Shown here: in pieces, positions 1-6,307 of the stretch | How positions within the stretch are numbered: the first letter of the stretch is position 1 | Layout of the letters: every line of letters begins with the position of its first letter | Program-made: the position numbers and the translations under genes | The notes under the pieces: model-generated | The model's database searches: none | Told to the model about the DNA's origin: nothing | What the model saw: only the letters and a program-made list of their open reading frames with translations | Source of the DNA: CANNBR01 sp964592275 | GTDB lineage: Bacteria > Babelota > Babeliae > Babelales > CAIQNR01 | Direction: 5' to 3' | Assembly: GCA_964592275.1 (NCBI GenBank) | Contig: CAZQDJ010000029.1 | Location: forward strand, 1-12,596 | Length of the DNA stretch: 12,596 nt

Positions 1-69
1 GTAGCTCAGTGGTAGAGCATGCGCCTGAAGAGCGCAGTGTCGATGGTTCGATTCCTTCTCTCGGCACCA
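1..69 (+). tRNA. tRNA-Phe (anticodon GAA), 5' end cut by the window edge
   Basis: The anticodon arm is clear: stem TGCGC (20-24), seven-base loop CTGAAGA (25-31), stem GCGCA (32-36), which puts GAA at 27-29. The T loop TTCGATT (47-53) is flanked by GATGG and CCTTC. The 3' acceptor strand is TCTCGGC (59-65), with discriminator A66 and an encoded CCA at 67-69. About six bases of the 5' acceptor strand lie outside the window. One T-stem pair, T44 opposite T56, is a mismatch. A long pyrimidine tract follows directly (70-95), but no separate terminator hairpin is visible. Confidence 0.95.
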
Positions 70-146
70 TTTTTTTCTTCTTCTCTTCTCTTTCTGTATA
101 TATTATGGTTGGTAACAATTATTTTATAGAAAAAAAAGGACAGTGG

Positions 147-800
147 ATGAAGGCAGAACTTGGAGAAAGACAGAGCATTGCATGGTTCAAACTCGCAGAA
201 TTTGTAACCAGAGGGGAAAAAGAGCGAGCCCTCAGTCTTTTTCGACTTCTTACTCATTCATTTGCAGATCGGGCGTTTATTAAAAAATTAGAGGCTGAAA
301 TATTAGCTTCATTTTATGATGAACAAGCTCTCTCAGAATATATTCAAGCAGCGCATCTTTACCGAAACAATGGACAAGCAGTTGAAGCTGTTTCTATTTA
401 CGAAACATTGGTTGTTTTTCAACCTGATCGTCCTGAATATTGTGAAAAAATTATTAGCTTATTTTATGAGCTCGGGCATAAAGAAAAAATAGTGTTCTAC
501 CAAAAGCAATTATGTTCACTTTTCTTAAAACAAGAACGTGTCGATAAAGCGATTGCTGTTTTTGAAAAAATGGATGGGCTTAATGATGTTGAAAAGCTTT
601 TTTTTCTCCAAGCAATTGTTTTTCATGCAGTAAAAAATCGTTATCCTCAACAAGCAATTATTACTGCTTACTTGCATCGTGTACTTGAAGGGCTCCTTCG
701 TTTTGCTGCAGAAACAGAACTTAATTGTTTTCTGACGTCTCTTGAAGGTCTTAATGCTGTGTGGCATAAAGATGCAATAACCTATTTAAAAGAATTTTAG
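147..800 (+). CDS. TPR-like helical repeat protein, 217 aa
   Basis: The function is not known. The protein is all-helical by eye and carries TPR-like repeats. The clearest runs from about residue 63 to 96, with the pattern A-x2-Y-x3-G-x3-A-x3-Y-x7-P. A second, more degenerate unit covers about 97-130 and a third about 131-150. Such repeats are protein-binding scaffolds. There is no signal peptide or membrane segment, so it is probably cytoplasmic. I chose the ATG at 147 because AAAGGA (135-140) lies six bases ahead of it. The frame is open further upstream: an ATG at 105 lacks a comparable ribosome site, and a GTG at 9 lies inside the tRNA. The gene follows tRNA-Phe with a 77-base spacer and may be read through from it. 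It converges on dnaE. The coding call is firm; the TPR assignment is by pattern only. Confidence 0.8.
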   Translation: MKAELGERQSIAWFKLAEFVTRGEKERALSLFRLLTHSFADRAFIKKLEAEILASFYDEQALSEYIQAAHLYRNNGQAVEAVSIYETLVVFQPDRPEYCEKIISLFYELGHKEKIVFYQKQLCSLFLKQERVDKAIAVFEKMDGLNDVEKLFFLQAIVFHAVKNRYPQQAIITAYLHRVLEGLLRFAAETELNCFLTSLEGLNAVWHKDAITYLKEF

Positions 801-822
801 AAAACTCTTTATCAGAATATTA

Positions 823-850
823 GCCTGCTGGTGTTGCATAGTCGGCAGGC
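823..850. other. Stem-loop between convergent genes
   Basis: GCCTGCTGG (823-831) pairs with TCGGCAGGC (842-850) over nine base pairs (two are G-T wobbles) around a ten-base loop. It sits in the 86-base gap between the stop codons of the TPR-like gene and dnaE, where a shared terminator would be expected. The plus strand shows A-rich sequence after the stem and the minus strand has no clean T run after it, so this is not a textbook intrinsic terminator. It could still protect mRNA 3' ends or act as a weak bidirectional terminator. Confidence 0.45.
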
Positions 851-886
851 GCAAAAAAATAAAATTTATAAAAAGCTTTCTATTCG

Positions 887-3800
887 TTATGCTAAAAAAC
901 GAACAAGAATATTTTGTTTTTCAAGACTTTCAATCAAAGTTAGATCGAGCCCAACGCGTCGTGGGGTTTTGAGGTGTAACTTGGTGCCATTTTCATAAAA
1001 TTCTACGGCCAAAGAAAGCTTGCCGGCAGGCAATGCTGTTTTTATGTGGTTAAGAATGTCTACAGAAGCTTCGCCAGGAAGGGTTAGTACCGCACCATGA
1101 AGTGTTTTCCATTCTTCAAAAAATAGTTCAAGTGGTACCATTTCATTGGCAAGAATTTTGCAGGTGCTTGAGCTCGTTTGGTCAACTGCACCTTTGACAA
1201 TAAAAATGGTGTAATCGTTAAGCCATTGTTCCACTTTTTTGTAGACAGAAGGGAATATCACAATTTCTGCAGCAGAAGTGTAATCTTCTAGTTGCACAAA
1301 TGCCATACGGTCACCTTTTTTGGTATTGATCGTTCGCTTACTTTTTAAGATGCCACAGGCCACGATAATGACTTCTTTTAAAGAATTTTGTTCACGTACT
1401 TTTTTAAGTGCTGCATCAAAAGGCCAGAGCTCAAGCCGTTGTAACTGTGGTTTGTAACTATCAAGTGGGTGGGCGCTTACATAAAAGCCCATAACTTCTT
1501 TTTCTTTTTCCAATTTTTCTTTATCAGGCCATTCAGCAAGTGGCTGGAAAGCGTATTGATCAGGTGCGTCAGGCGTTTGTGATGAAAAGCCAAAAAGTCC
1601 CATTTGTCCCGTTTCTTTTTCCCGTTTACGTTCGATAGAAAGGTCAATAATAGTAGTGAGTTCTGCTATTTTTTGTGCACGATTGCCGGGCACTTCATCA
1701 AATGCTCCTGCAAAAATAAGATGTTCGATTACTCGTTTATTAGAAACACGTAAATCAACGCGCATGCAAAAATCAAAAAGTGAAGTGAAAGGTTTTATTT
1801 TTCGTTGCTCAATGATATTTACCAGCGCAGCAGGGCCAACATTTTTAATGCCTTGGAGCCCAAATAAAATCTTTCCTTTTTCAGGAACACTAAATTCAAT
1901 TTCTGAGGTGTTGATGTCTGAAGGCAGAATGGCAAGTTTCATCGTTTTTGCTTCTTCAAGGTAAAATGCCATTTTTTCTGCGTTGGTTGAATCAAGGGTA
2001 ATGAGTACTGCCATAAATTCAGCAGGGTAGTTCGCTTTTAAGTAGGCTGTTTGGTAGGCAATAAGCGCATAAGCAGCAGAGTGTGATTTGTTAAAACCAT
2101 AGCCAGCAAAGTAGGCCATAAGATCAAATAACTCTTCAGCTTTTTTTGTATTAACTGAGCGGGCTTGTGCTTTATCGACAAAAATCTTTTTTTGTTCTGC
2201 CATTACATCTGCTTTTTTCTTACCCATGGCGCGGCGTAAAATATCAGCTTCTCCTAGGGAATAACCGGCAACAGCTGAAGCGATTTTAATAACTTGTTCT
2301 TGGTAGACAATAACCCCGTAGGTTTCTTCTAAAATATCCGCAACTTCAGGAAGCAGGTACGTTACCTTTTGTCTTCCATGACGTCGTTCAACGTAGTCGT
2401 CGACCATGCCAGAACCCAATGGTCCCGGGCGATAGAGTGCGTTAACGGCGATAATATCTTCAAATTTATCTGGTTGCAGTTTGCGTAATACTTCTTTTAG
2501 TCCGCTTGATTCAAGTTGGAAAACTCCTGAAGTATTTCCAGCACAAATAAGAGCGAATGTTTTAGGATCATCAAGAGGGAGCATGTCGATATCAATAAAA
2601 AGTCCATGGTTTTTTTGGATCATTTTGACCGCAAGATCAATAAGTGTAAGGGTTTTGAGCCCTAAAAAGTCCATCTTTAAAAAGCCTAAACTTTCAAGTT
2701 CTGTCATCGCGTATTGAGTGACAAGATCAGTTGTTTTTGCAGGAATGTAAATCGGGAGCACGTCGTCAACGCGTTCAGGGGAAATAACAATACCGGCTGC
2801 GTGTTTTGATGCGTGGCGCGTAAGGCCTTCAAGCCGTTCTGCAATTTCAAAAAGGTGCGCAACACGTGGATTGCTGTTGATCATTTCTTGTAAACGTGGT
2901 TCCTGTTCTTTTGCTTCGGTCAGCGTGATATTAAGTTGGTTGGGGATGAGGGCAGTGAGCATATTGGCATCTTCAAATGGAATGCTTAAAGCGCGTGCAG
3001 CATCTTTCAAAACTCCTTTTGCCATCATGGTACCAAAGGTAATAATTTGGCAGACATTATCGTGTCCATATTTATCACGAACATAGTCGATTACTTTTTC
3101 TCGACCCTCAATACAAAAATCGATATCGATATCAGGCATCGACACTCGTTCGGGGTTTAAGAATCGTTCAAAAAGTAAGTTATATTTAAGTGGATCGATA
3201 TTGGTGATTTGTAATGCCCACGCAACAAGAGAACCGGCAGCCGATCCACGACCAGGGCCGACAGGAATGGCATTGTCTTTTGACCATTGGATAAAGTCGC
3301 CCACCACCAAAAAATAACCGATGTAGCCCATTTTTGAAATGAGATCGACTTCTAGATCAAGACGAGTCTGGTATTCTGTAACTTGCTCTGCTGGGAATCG
3401 TCCTTTGGCAAGGAGGGCATCGAATCCTTTTTGGCATAATTCAGCAAAAAAACTTTTTTCCGTATGTTCTTTGGGGATTTCAAATTGAGGGAAATGGAGT
3501 TTGTCCGTTTCGAATTCAAAATTACAGCGATCGGCAATAACTCCTGAATTCCATACAGCAGCTTCATGATCTTTAAAAAGCTCAAGCATTTCTTGAGGGC
3601 TACGCATATAGGTACGGCATCCACCAAAAGTATAACGATCAGGGTCGGTCATTTTGCCATGAGTTTGAATGCTGAGCATGACTTCGTGTGCTTCATGATC
3701 TTGCAAAGAGGGGTAATGACAATCACCAGCCGCTACCAACGAAAGACCACGCTCTTTGGCAAGCTCGTACAGCTTTTTATTTAAAATCGTTTGTTCTGGT

Positions 3801-4333
3801 TGATCTTCAGGTTGTACTTCCAGATAAAAACGTTCTTTGCCGAAAACTCTCAAAAACCAATCGACACGTTCATGCACTGCTGCCATATCGTTAGCCATTA
3901 AAAGTTTAGGGATGTGACCACCAAGGCACGCTGAAGTGGTAATTAACCCTTCTGAATGTTTTTCAAGAATCTGATAATCGATACGGTTTTTAAAATAAAA
4001 ACCTTCCTTAAAAGAGTAAGAAATAAGCTTACAAAGATTTTTGTATCCGATCTCATTTTCGACTAACAGGATCAAATGATAATATTTATTTTGAGGCGAT
4101 TTAATGCTTACGTCTTCAGTTAAATAAGCTTCCATTCCGATGATTGGTTTTATTTTTGCTTTTTTGCAGGCTTGGAAAAATTTTACCGCACCAAAAATAT
4201 TCCCGTGATCGGTTATGGCAAGAGCTTTGAGGCCATGGGTAGTGCCATAAGAAACGAGCTTATCAACACTGATAGCTCCATCAAGAAGCGAATAATCGGT
4301 GTGTAAGTGAAGATGGGTAAAATGTTTTTCCAT
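887..4333 (-). CDS. dnaE: DNA polymerase III alpha subunit (replicative polymerase), 1148 aa
   Basis: This is the catalytic subunit of the chromosomal replicase, which extends primed DNA at the fork while held by the beta clamp. Length and order match DnaE1-type enzymes. An N-terminal PHP domain (about 5-210) opens with HLHLHTDYSLLDGA. The polymerase core has GPGRGSAAGS (359-368), PDIDIDF (400-406) supplying D401 and D403, and KMDFLGLK supplying D555; these are the three catalytic aspartates, at the same numbers as in E. coli. A tandem helix-hairpin-helix region follows (about 825-885), then QMGLF (910-914), which fits the beta-clamp binding consensus, then an OB fold (about 988-1065). The putative metal ligands of the PHP domain look retained (H8, H10, D18, H43, E68, H86, C136, D204, H206), unlike in E. 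coli. The start at 4333 fits the family N-terminus, although no strong Shine-Dalgarno precedes it. The gene stands alone, convergent with the TPR-like gene and divergent from the RING gene. Confidence 0.98.
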   Translation of the reverse strand: MEKHFTHLHLHTDYSLLDGAISVDKLVSYGTTHGLKALAITDHGNIFGAVKFFQACKKAKIKPIIGMEAYLTEDVSIKSPQNKYYHLILLVENEIGYKNLCKLISYSFKEGFYFKNRIDYQILEKHSEGLITTSACLGGHIPKLLMANDMAAVHERVDWFLRVFGKERFYLEVQPEDQPEQTILNKKLYELAKERGLSLVAAGDCHYPSLQDHEAHEVMLSIQTHGKMTDPDRYTFGGCRTYMRSPQEMLELFKDHEAAVWNSGVIADRCNFEFETDKLHFPQFEIPKEHTEKSFFAELCQKGFDALLAKGRFPAEQVTEYQTRLDLEVDLISKMGYIGYFLVVGDFIQWSKDNAIPVGPGRGSAAGSLVAWALQITNIDPLKYNLLFERFLNPERVSMPDIDIDFCIEGREKVIDYVRDKYGHDNVCQIITFGTMMAKGVLKDAARALSIPFEDANMLTALIPNQLNITLTEAKEQEPRLQEMINSNPRVAHLFEIAERLEGLTRHASKHAAGIVISPERVDDVLPIYIPAKTTDLVTQYAMTELESLGFLKMDFLGLKTLTLIDLAVKMIQKNHGLFIDIDMLPLDDPKTFALICAGNTSGVFQLESSGLKEVLRKLQPDKFEDIIAVNALYRPGPLGSGMVDDYVERRHGRQKVTYLLPEVADILEETYGVIVYQEQVIKIASAVAGYSLGEADILRRAMGKKKADVMAEQKKIFVDKAQARSVNTKKAEELFDLMAYFAGYGFNKSHSAAYALIAYQTAYLKANYPAEFMAVLITLDSTNAEKMAFYLEEAKTMKLAILPSDINTSEIEFSVPEKGKILFGLQGIKNVGPAALVNIIEQRKIKPFTSLFDFCMRVDLRVSNKRVIEHLIFAGAFDEVPGNRAQKIAELTTIIDLSIERKREKETGQMGLFGFSSQTPDAPDQYAFQPLAEWPDKEKLEKEKEVMGFYVSAHPLDSYKPQLQRLELWPFDAALKKVREQNSLKEVIIVACGILKSKRTINTKKGDRMAFVQLEDYTSAAEIVIFPSVYKKVEQWLNDYTIFIVKGAVDQTSSSTCKILANEMVPLELFFEEWKTLHGAVLTLPGEASVDILNHIKTALPAGKLSLAVEFYENGTKLHLKTPRRVGLDLTLIESLEKQNILVRFLA

Positions 4334-4440
4334 AATAAAATCACGTGGTTAGAAGGACGTTAGTAAGCGGTTAGGCAAGGTTTTTCTTAAGTGTACGTGA
4401 CCAAGAAGGATTGTCTATTGGCGTCTTTAGTATGAGCAGA

Positions 4441-4478
4441 GATAAGCTTGCTAGGAATCTAGTAGAGCATTGATTATC
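4441..4478. other. Extended imperfect hairpin in the dnaE / RING-gene spacer
   Basis: GATAA (4441-4445) pairs with TTATC (4474-4478). Inside it GCTTGCTAG (4446-4454) pairs with CTAGTAGAGC (4459-4468), with one bulged G and a four-base GAAT loop. About 14 base pairs result, with an unpaired stretch at 4469-4473. It lies about 108 bases upstream of the dnaE start and about 40 bases upstream of the RING-gene promoter. It could be a 5' leader structure for dnaE or an operator-like site. No T run follows on either strand, so it is not an intrinsic terminator. The remainder of the 254-base spacer shows no gene. Confidence 0.35.
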
Positions 4479-4520
4479 AGAAATTTTTAAGTGTCGTACT
4501 TCATATTTGACATTGCCCGG

Positions 4521-4549
4521 TTGCAAGTTTTTCAACTATTGGTTATAAT
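4521..4549 (+). promoter_or_regulatory. Sigma70-type promoter of the RING-H2 gene
   Basis: A -35 box TTGCAA (4521-4526) and a perfect -10 box TATAAT (4544-4549) are separated by an ideal 17 bases. Transcription would begin near 4556, leaving a leader of about 30 bases. A ribosome site AAGGA (4576-4580) stands seven bases before the ATG at 4588. A separate TTGACA at 4507-4512 is 31 bases from the -10 box, too far to be its partner. Confidence 0.75.
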
Positions 4550-4587
4550 TCAATTAGAATATTATTTATAATAATAAGGAAGTAAAT

Positions 4588-5658
4588 ATGAAGAAACAAT
4601 TTTTATTATTATGTGTGTTGATTGCAGGTAATGCGCATATACAGGGGGCTGCAAGGCCAGGTGAAGTAGCTGAAGTAAAAAATCCTTGTCCGATATGTTA
4701 TGAAGAATTAAATGATGGAAATTATGTTACTCAATCTAGTAATTGTGTGCATAAATATCATACGAAATGCATATATGGATTAGTTGAATTTGGTCATAAA
4801 AATTGTCCTTTTTGCCGCGCGGAATTAAAAATTGATTTCATGAAACTAGGCGGTGATATCTTAGCGACACAAACAGAGGAAGCAAGTAAGCGGCACATGA
4901 CGGAAAATCTTTTTTTAGTTGCACAAAATAATCCTAGTAATGCAGCTGTAATAGCTCAAATTTTAGAGCAAGGTGCGCAACTTACTAATCGCGATAGTCA
5001 GAGTGTCCTTTTGTATTTTATTGCGGGCATTGTATTTTCGAATGCTTCAGCTGTTGACCTTGCACCATCTTTAATTCTTTTAATGAAGTCTGGGGCTAAT
5101 GCTTTTATGAAAGATATTCCACAAGTGAATGAGCATGGAAATATAGAGTGCGTATCATTTTATCAAGCGCTGGCTGAGTTATACAAACAAGCAGAAAAAC
5201 AAGAAGATAGTGTTATAAAAAGAAAAAAATATGCAGAACTTATGGGAATAACAGCGGTATGGACTCTTAAAGAAAAATCTTCTGCTGAAGCAATTAAGCA
5301 AATAAGTGAAACAGTATTGAATGAGCATTCGATTCTTGAAGGGCCAGAAAAAAAAGATTTTATGAGGATCGTTAGTCCATTCTTAAAAGTAGCAATTGGT
5401 CATGCTGATGTTGCGCATTTAATAAATCAGATTAACAAGAAAATGAAGTTTCAAGTTGATGTTGAGCCTGAAAATGTGATTCGAAAAAAAGTCGTTCATT
5501 TGATAGGTAAATTTGATAGAGATTTGATGAAGCGTAGAATAAAGCTTGCAGCTTTTCTTGATGGTGTTGATTCTCCTGATAAGGAATTGGAAAAATATGT
5601 ACGCTATATTGAGCACCTATTTAGCTTCAGTGGTTCCATCAGCAGCGGGTTATTATGA
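4588..5658 (+). CDS. Secreted RING-H2 finger protein, putative E3 ubiquitin ligase effector, 356 aa
   Basis: The N-terminus is a signal peptide: MKKQ, then hydrophobic FLLLCVLIAG, with possible cleavage near residues 20-21. Next comes a complete RING-H2 finger with the eight zinc ligands C34, C37, C53, H55, H58, C61, C73 and C76, spaced C-x2-C-x15-C-x1-H-x2-H-x2-C-x11-C-x2-C. In eukaryotes this fold recruits ubiquitin-loaded E2 enzymes. Residues about 105-180 look like degenerate ankyrin repeats (two blocks resembling ILEQGAQLTNRD and LLMKSGANAFMKD), which could bind a substrate. The rest (about 190-356) is helical and unrecognised. Bacteria have no ubiquitin system of this kind, so the likely target is a host cell; that is inference, as is ligase activity. 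The gene has its own promoter and terminator and is not part of an operon. Alternatively it may be only a zinc-binding scaffold that stays in the periplasm. Confidence 0.85.
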   Translation: MKKQFLLLCVLIAGNAHIQGAARPGEVAEVKNPCPICYEELNDGNYVTQSSNCVHKYHTKCIYGLVEFGHKNCPFCRAELKIDFMKLGGDILATQTEEASKRHMTENLFLVAQNNPSNAAVIAQILEQGAQLTNRDSQSVLLYFIAGIVFSNASAVDLAPSLILLMKSGANAFMKDIPQVNEHGNIECVSFYQALAELYKQAEKQEDSVIKRKKYAELMGITAVWTLKEKSSAEAIKQISETVLNEHSILEGPEKKDFMRIVSPFLKVAIGHADVAHLINQINKKMKFQVDVEPENVIRKKVVHLIGKFDRDLMKRRIKLAAFLDGVDSPDKELEKYVRYIEHLFSFSGSISSGLL

Positions 5659-5747
5659 TGCGGGGTGCAGCATATCCTAATAATGGCGGGCGGGTAGCCT
5701 GTTGTTTTGAAAGAAATGTTTTTTAAGGCGATTGTAAAGCGAATTAC

Positions 5748-5779
5748 AAAAAGGGTCACACATGTTGTGACTCTTTTTT
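5748..5779 (+). terminator. Intrinsic terminator after the RING-H2 gene
   Basis: AAAAAGGGTCACA (5748-5760) pairs with TGTGACTCTTTTT (5766-5778) across a five-base loop, giving a 13-base-pair stem with a single G-T wobble that runs into a T tract ending at 5779. It lies 89 bases beyond the RING-gene stop. The 89 bases between show no gene. The A and T runs also make it usable on the opposite strand. Confidence 0.88.
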
Positions 5780-5801
5780 ATAGTGTTTTTATATTTTGAA
5801 G

Positions 5802-6020
5802 ATATGCAGCAGGAGTAGGGATTAAGAAGATGCCATTTGCTATTTGTAGGGCCTGCTGTACGATTAAAGTTATGAATATAAATACAAATAAATCCAAAGC
5901 GTTAACAGTCAGTGCCGTAGCCACCCTCCTTTATACATGTGGAGAGGTGCAGTGTGCTTAGGGTATAAAAACCTCTAAAGCTTATGTGCGCAAGTTCCCC
6001 AGTTTAATCTGGGGTTTTTT
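5802..6020 (+). ncRNA. Candidate structured small RNA or leader ending at an intrinsic terminator
   Basis: No family is recognised. The stretch has no convincing protein gene yet ends in a strong terminator, so something upstream should be transcribed separately. Visible folds, in order: GCAGCAGG (5806-5813) with CCTGCTGT (5852-5859); CACC-CTCC (5922-5929) with GGAG-A-GGTG (5941-5949); TTAGGG (5958-5963) with CC-T-CTAA (5972-5978); then the terminator. A possible -10 box TATATT (5790-5795) would start the RNA near 5802, but no good -35 box matches it. A 43-codon frame (5830-5961, ATG to TAG, five cysteines) overlaps and might be a leader peptide, but its ribosome site is poor. It could be a free small RNA or an attenuator ahead of the ABC operon, which begins 288 bases after the terminator. 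The 5' boundary is a guess. Confidence 0.4.
5997..6020 (+). terminator. Intrinsic terminator with perfect six-pair stem
   Basis: CCCCAG (5997-6002), loop TTTAAT, CTGGGG (6009-6014), then six T residues (6015-6020). It is separate from the RING-gene terminator 220 bases upstream, so it must end another transcript or attenuate one heading toward the ABC operon. Confidence 0.88.
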
Positions 6021-6023
6021 GTT

Positions 6024-6074
6024 GCCCATTTTTTCTTTAGGTGGTGCCACGCTGAAACTTTAGCGAAAGAGGGC
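6024..6074 (+). other. Possible branched RNA fold upstream of the ABC operon
   Basis: GCCC (6024-6027) can pair with GGGC (6071-6074), and CTTT (6035-6038) with AAAG (6066-6069). These enclose GTGGTGCCAC (6041-6050), which is nearly palindromic, and the hairpin CGCTGA-AACT-TTAGCG (6050-6065). The arms nest into one branched fold, but each is short and some share bases, so chance is possible. I cannot match it to a known riboswitch. Confidence 0.25.
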
Positions 6075-6137
6075 ATAATTGTGCAAAAATCATTACTCTT
6101 TATACGAAAAAATGGAAATTATTCTTTTCTGATACAT

Positions 6138-6143
6138 TATAAT
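6138..6143 (+). promoter_or_regulatory. Possible -10 box for the ABC operon
   Basis: A perfect TATAAT is present, but no good -35 box sits 16-18 bases upstream. If used, the operon mRNA would begin near 6150 and carry the palindromic repeat at 6165-6251 in its leader. A rival site nearer the gene is TTGAAT (6257-6262) with TATAAA (6278-6283), spaced 15 bases, which is short. Confidence 0.35.
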
Positions 6144-6164
6144 GACTCTGGTGTAGGTTATTCT

Positions 6165-6251
6165 GGATCCTTACACTCGCTTCGTCTGGTCGTTGCATTA
6201 AAATGCAACGCTGCGACTTTCGCCTCGCTGAGGACGACGAGAGAGAAGGAT
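6165..6251. repeat. Imperfect palindromic (REP-like) intergenic element
   Basis: The outer arms are ATCCTT (6167-6172) and AAGGAT (6246-6251). Next inward, CTCGCTTCGTC (6176-6186) mostly pairs with the GACGACGAGAG region (6234-6244). At the centre CGTTGCATT (6191-6199) pairs perfectly with AATGCAACG (6202-6210). The composition is more GC-rich than the flanks. The style GATCCTT-x-CTCGCTTCG ... CTCGCTGAGGAC resembles palindromic repeats scattered between genes in many bacteria. Only one copy is in this window, so dispersal cannot be judged here. Confidence 0.5.
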
Positions 6252-6307
6252 TAATCTTGAATTAAAACTTAGTAGAATATAAAAATTTTTTTTATAAAGG
6301 ACTTAAA

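Noticed and set aside
9..146. Longer N-terminus for the TPR-like protein, starting at GTG 9 or ATG 105
   Set aside because: The GTG lies inside the tRNA, and neither start has a ribosome site as good as AAAGGA ahead of the ATG at 147.
1656..1964. Open frame on the plus strand opposite dnaE, and several similar ones at 2481-3894
   Set aside because: They lie entirely opposite a strongly conserved polymerase gene, lack ribosome sites and show no protein-like features.
4507..4512. TTGACA as the -35 box of the RING gene
   Set aside because: It is 31 bases from the -10 box; TTGCAA at 4521 has the correct 17-base spacing.
5830..5961. 43-codon reading frame with five cysteines
   Set aside because: It has a poor ribosome site and no recognisable features, and it overlaps the hairpins of the candidate RNA. 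It is kept only as a possible leader peptide mentioned under that RNA.
6040..6053. T-box-like sequence AGGTGGTGCCACGC ahead of a possible aromatic amino acid importer
   Set aside because: It lies after the terminator instead of before or within it, the consensus match is incomplete, and no specifier stem is seen.
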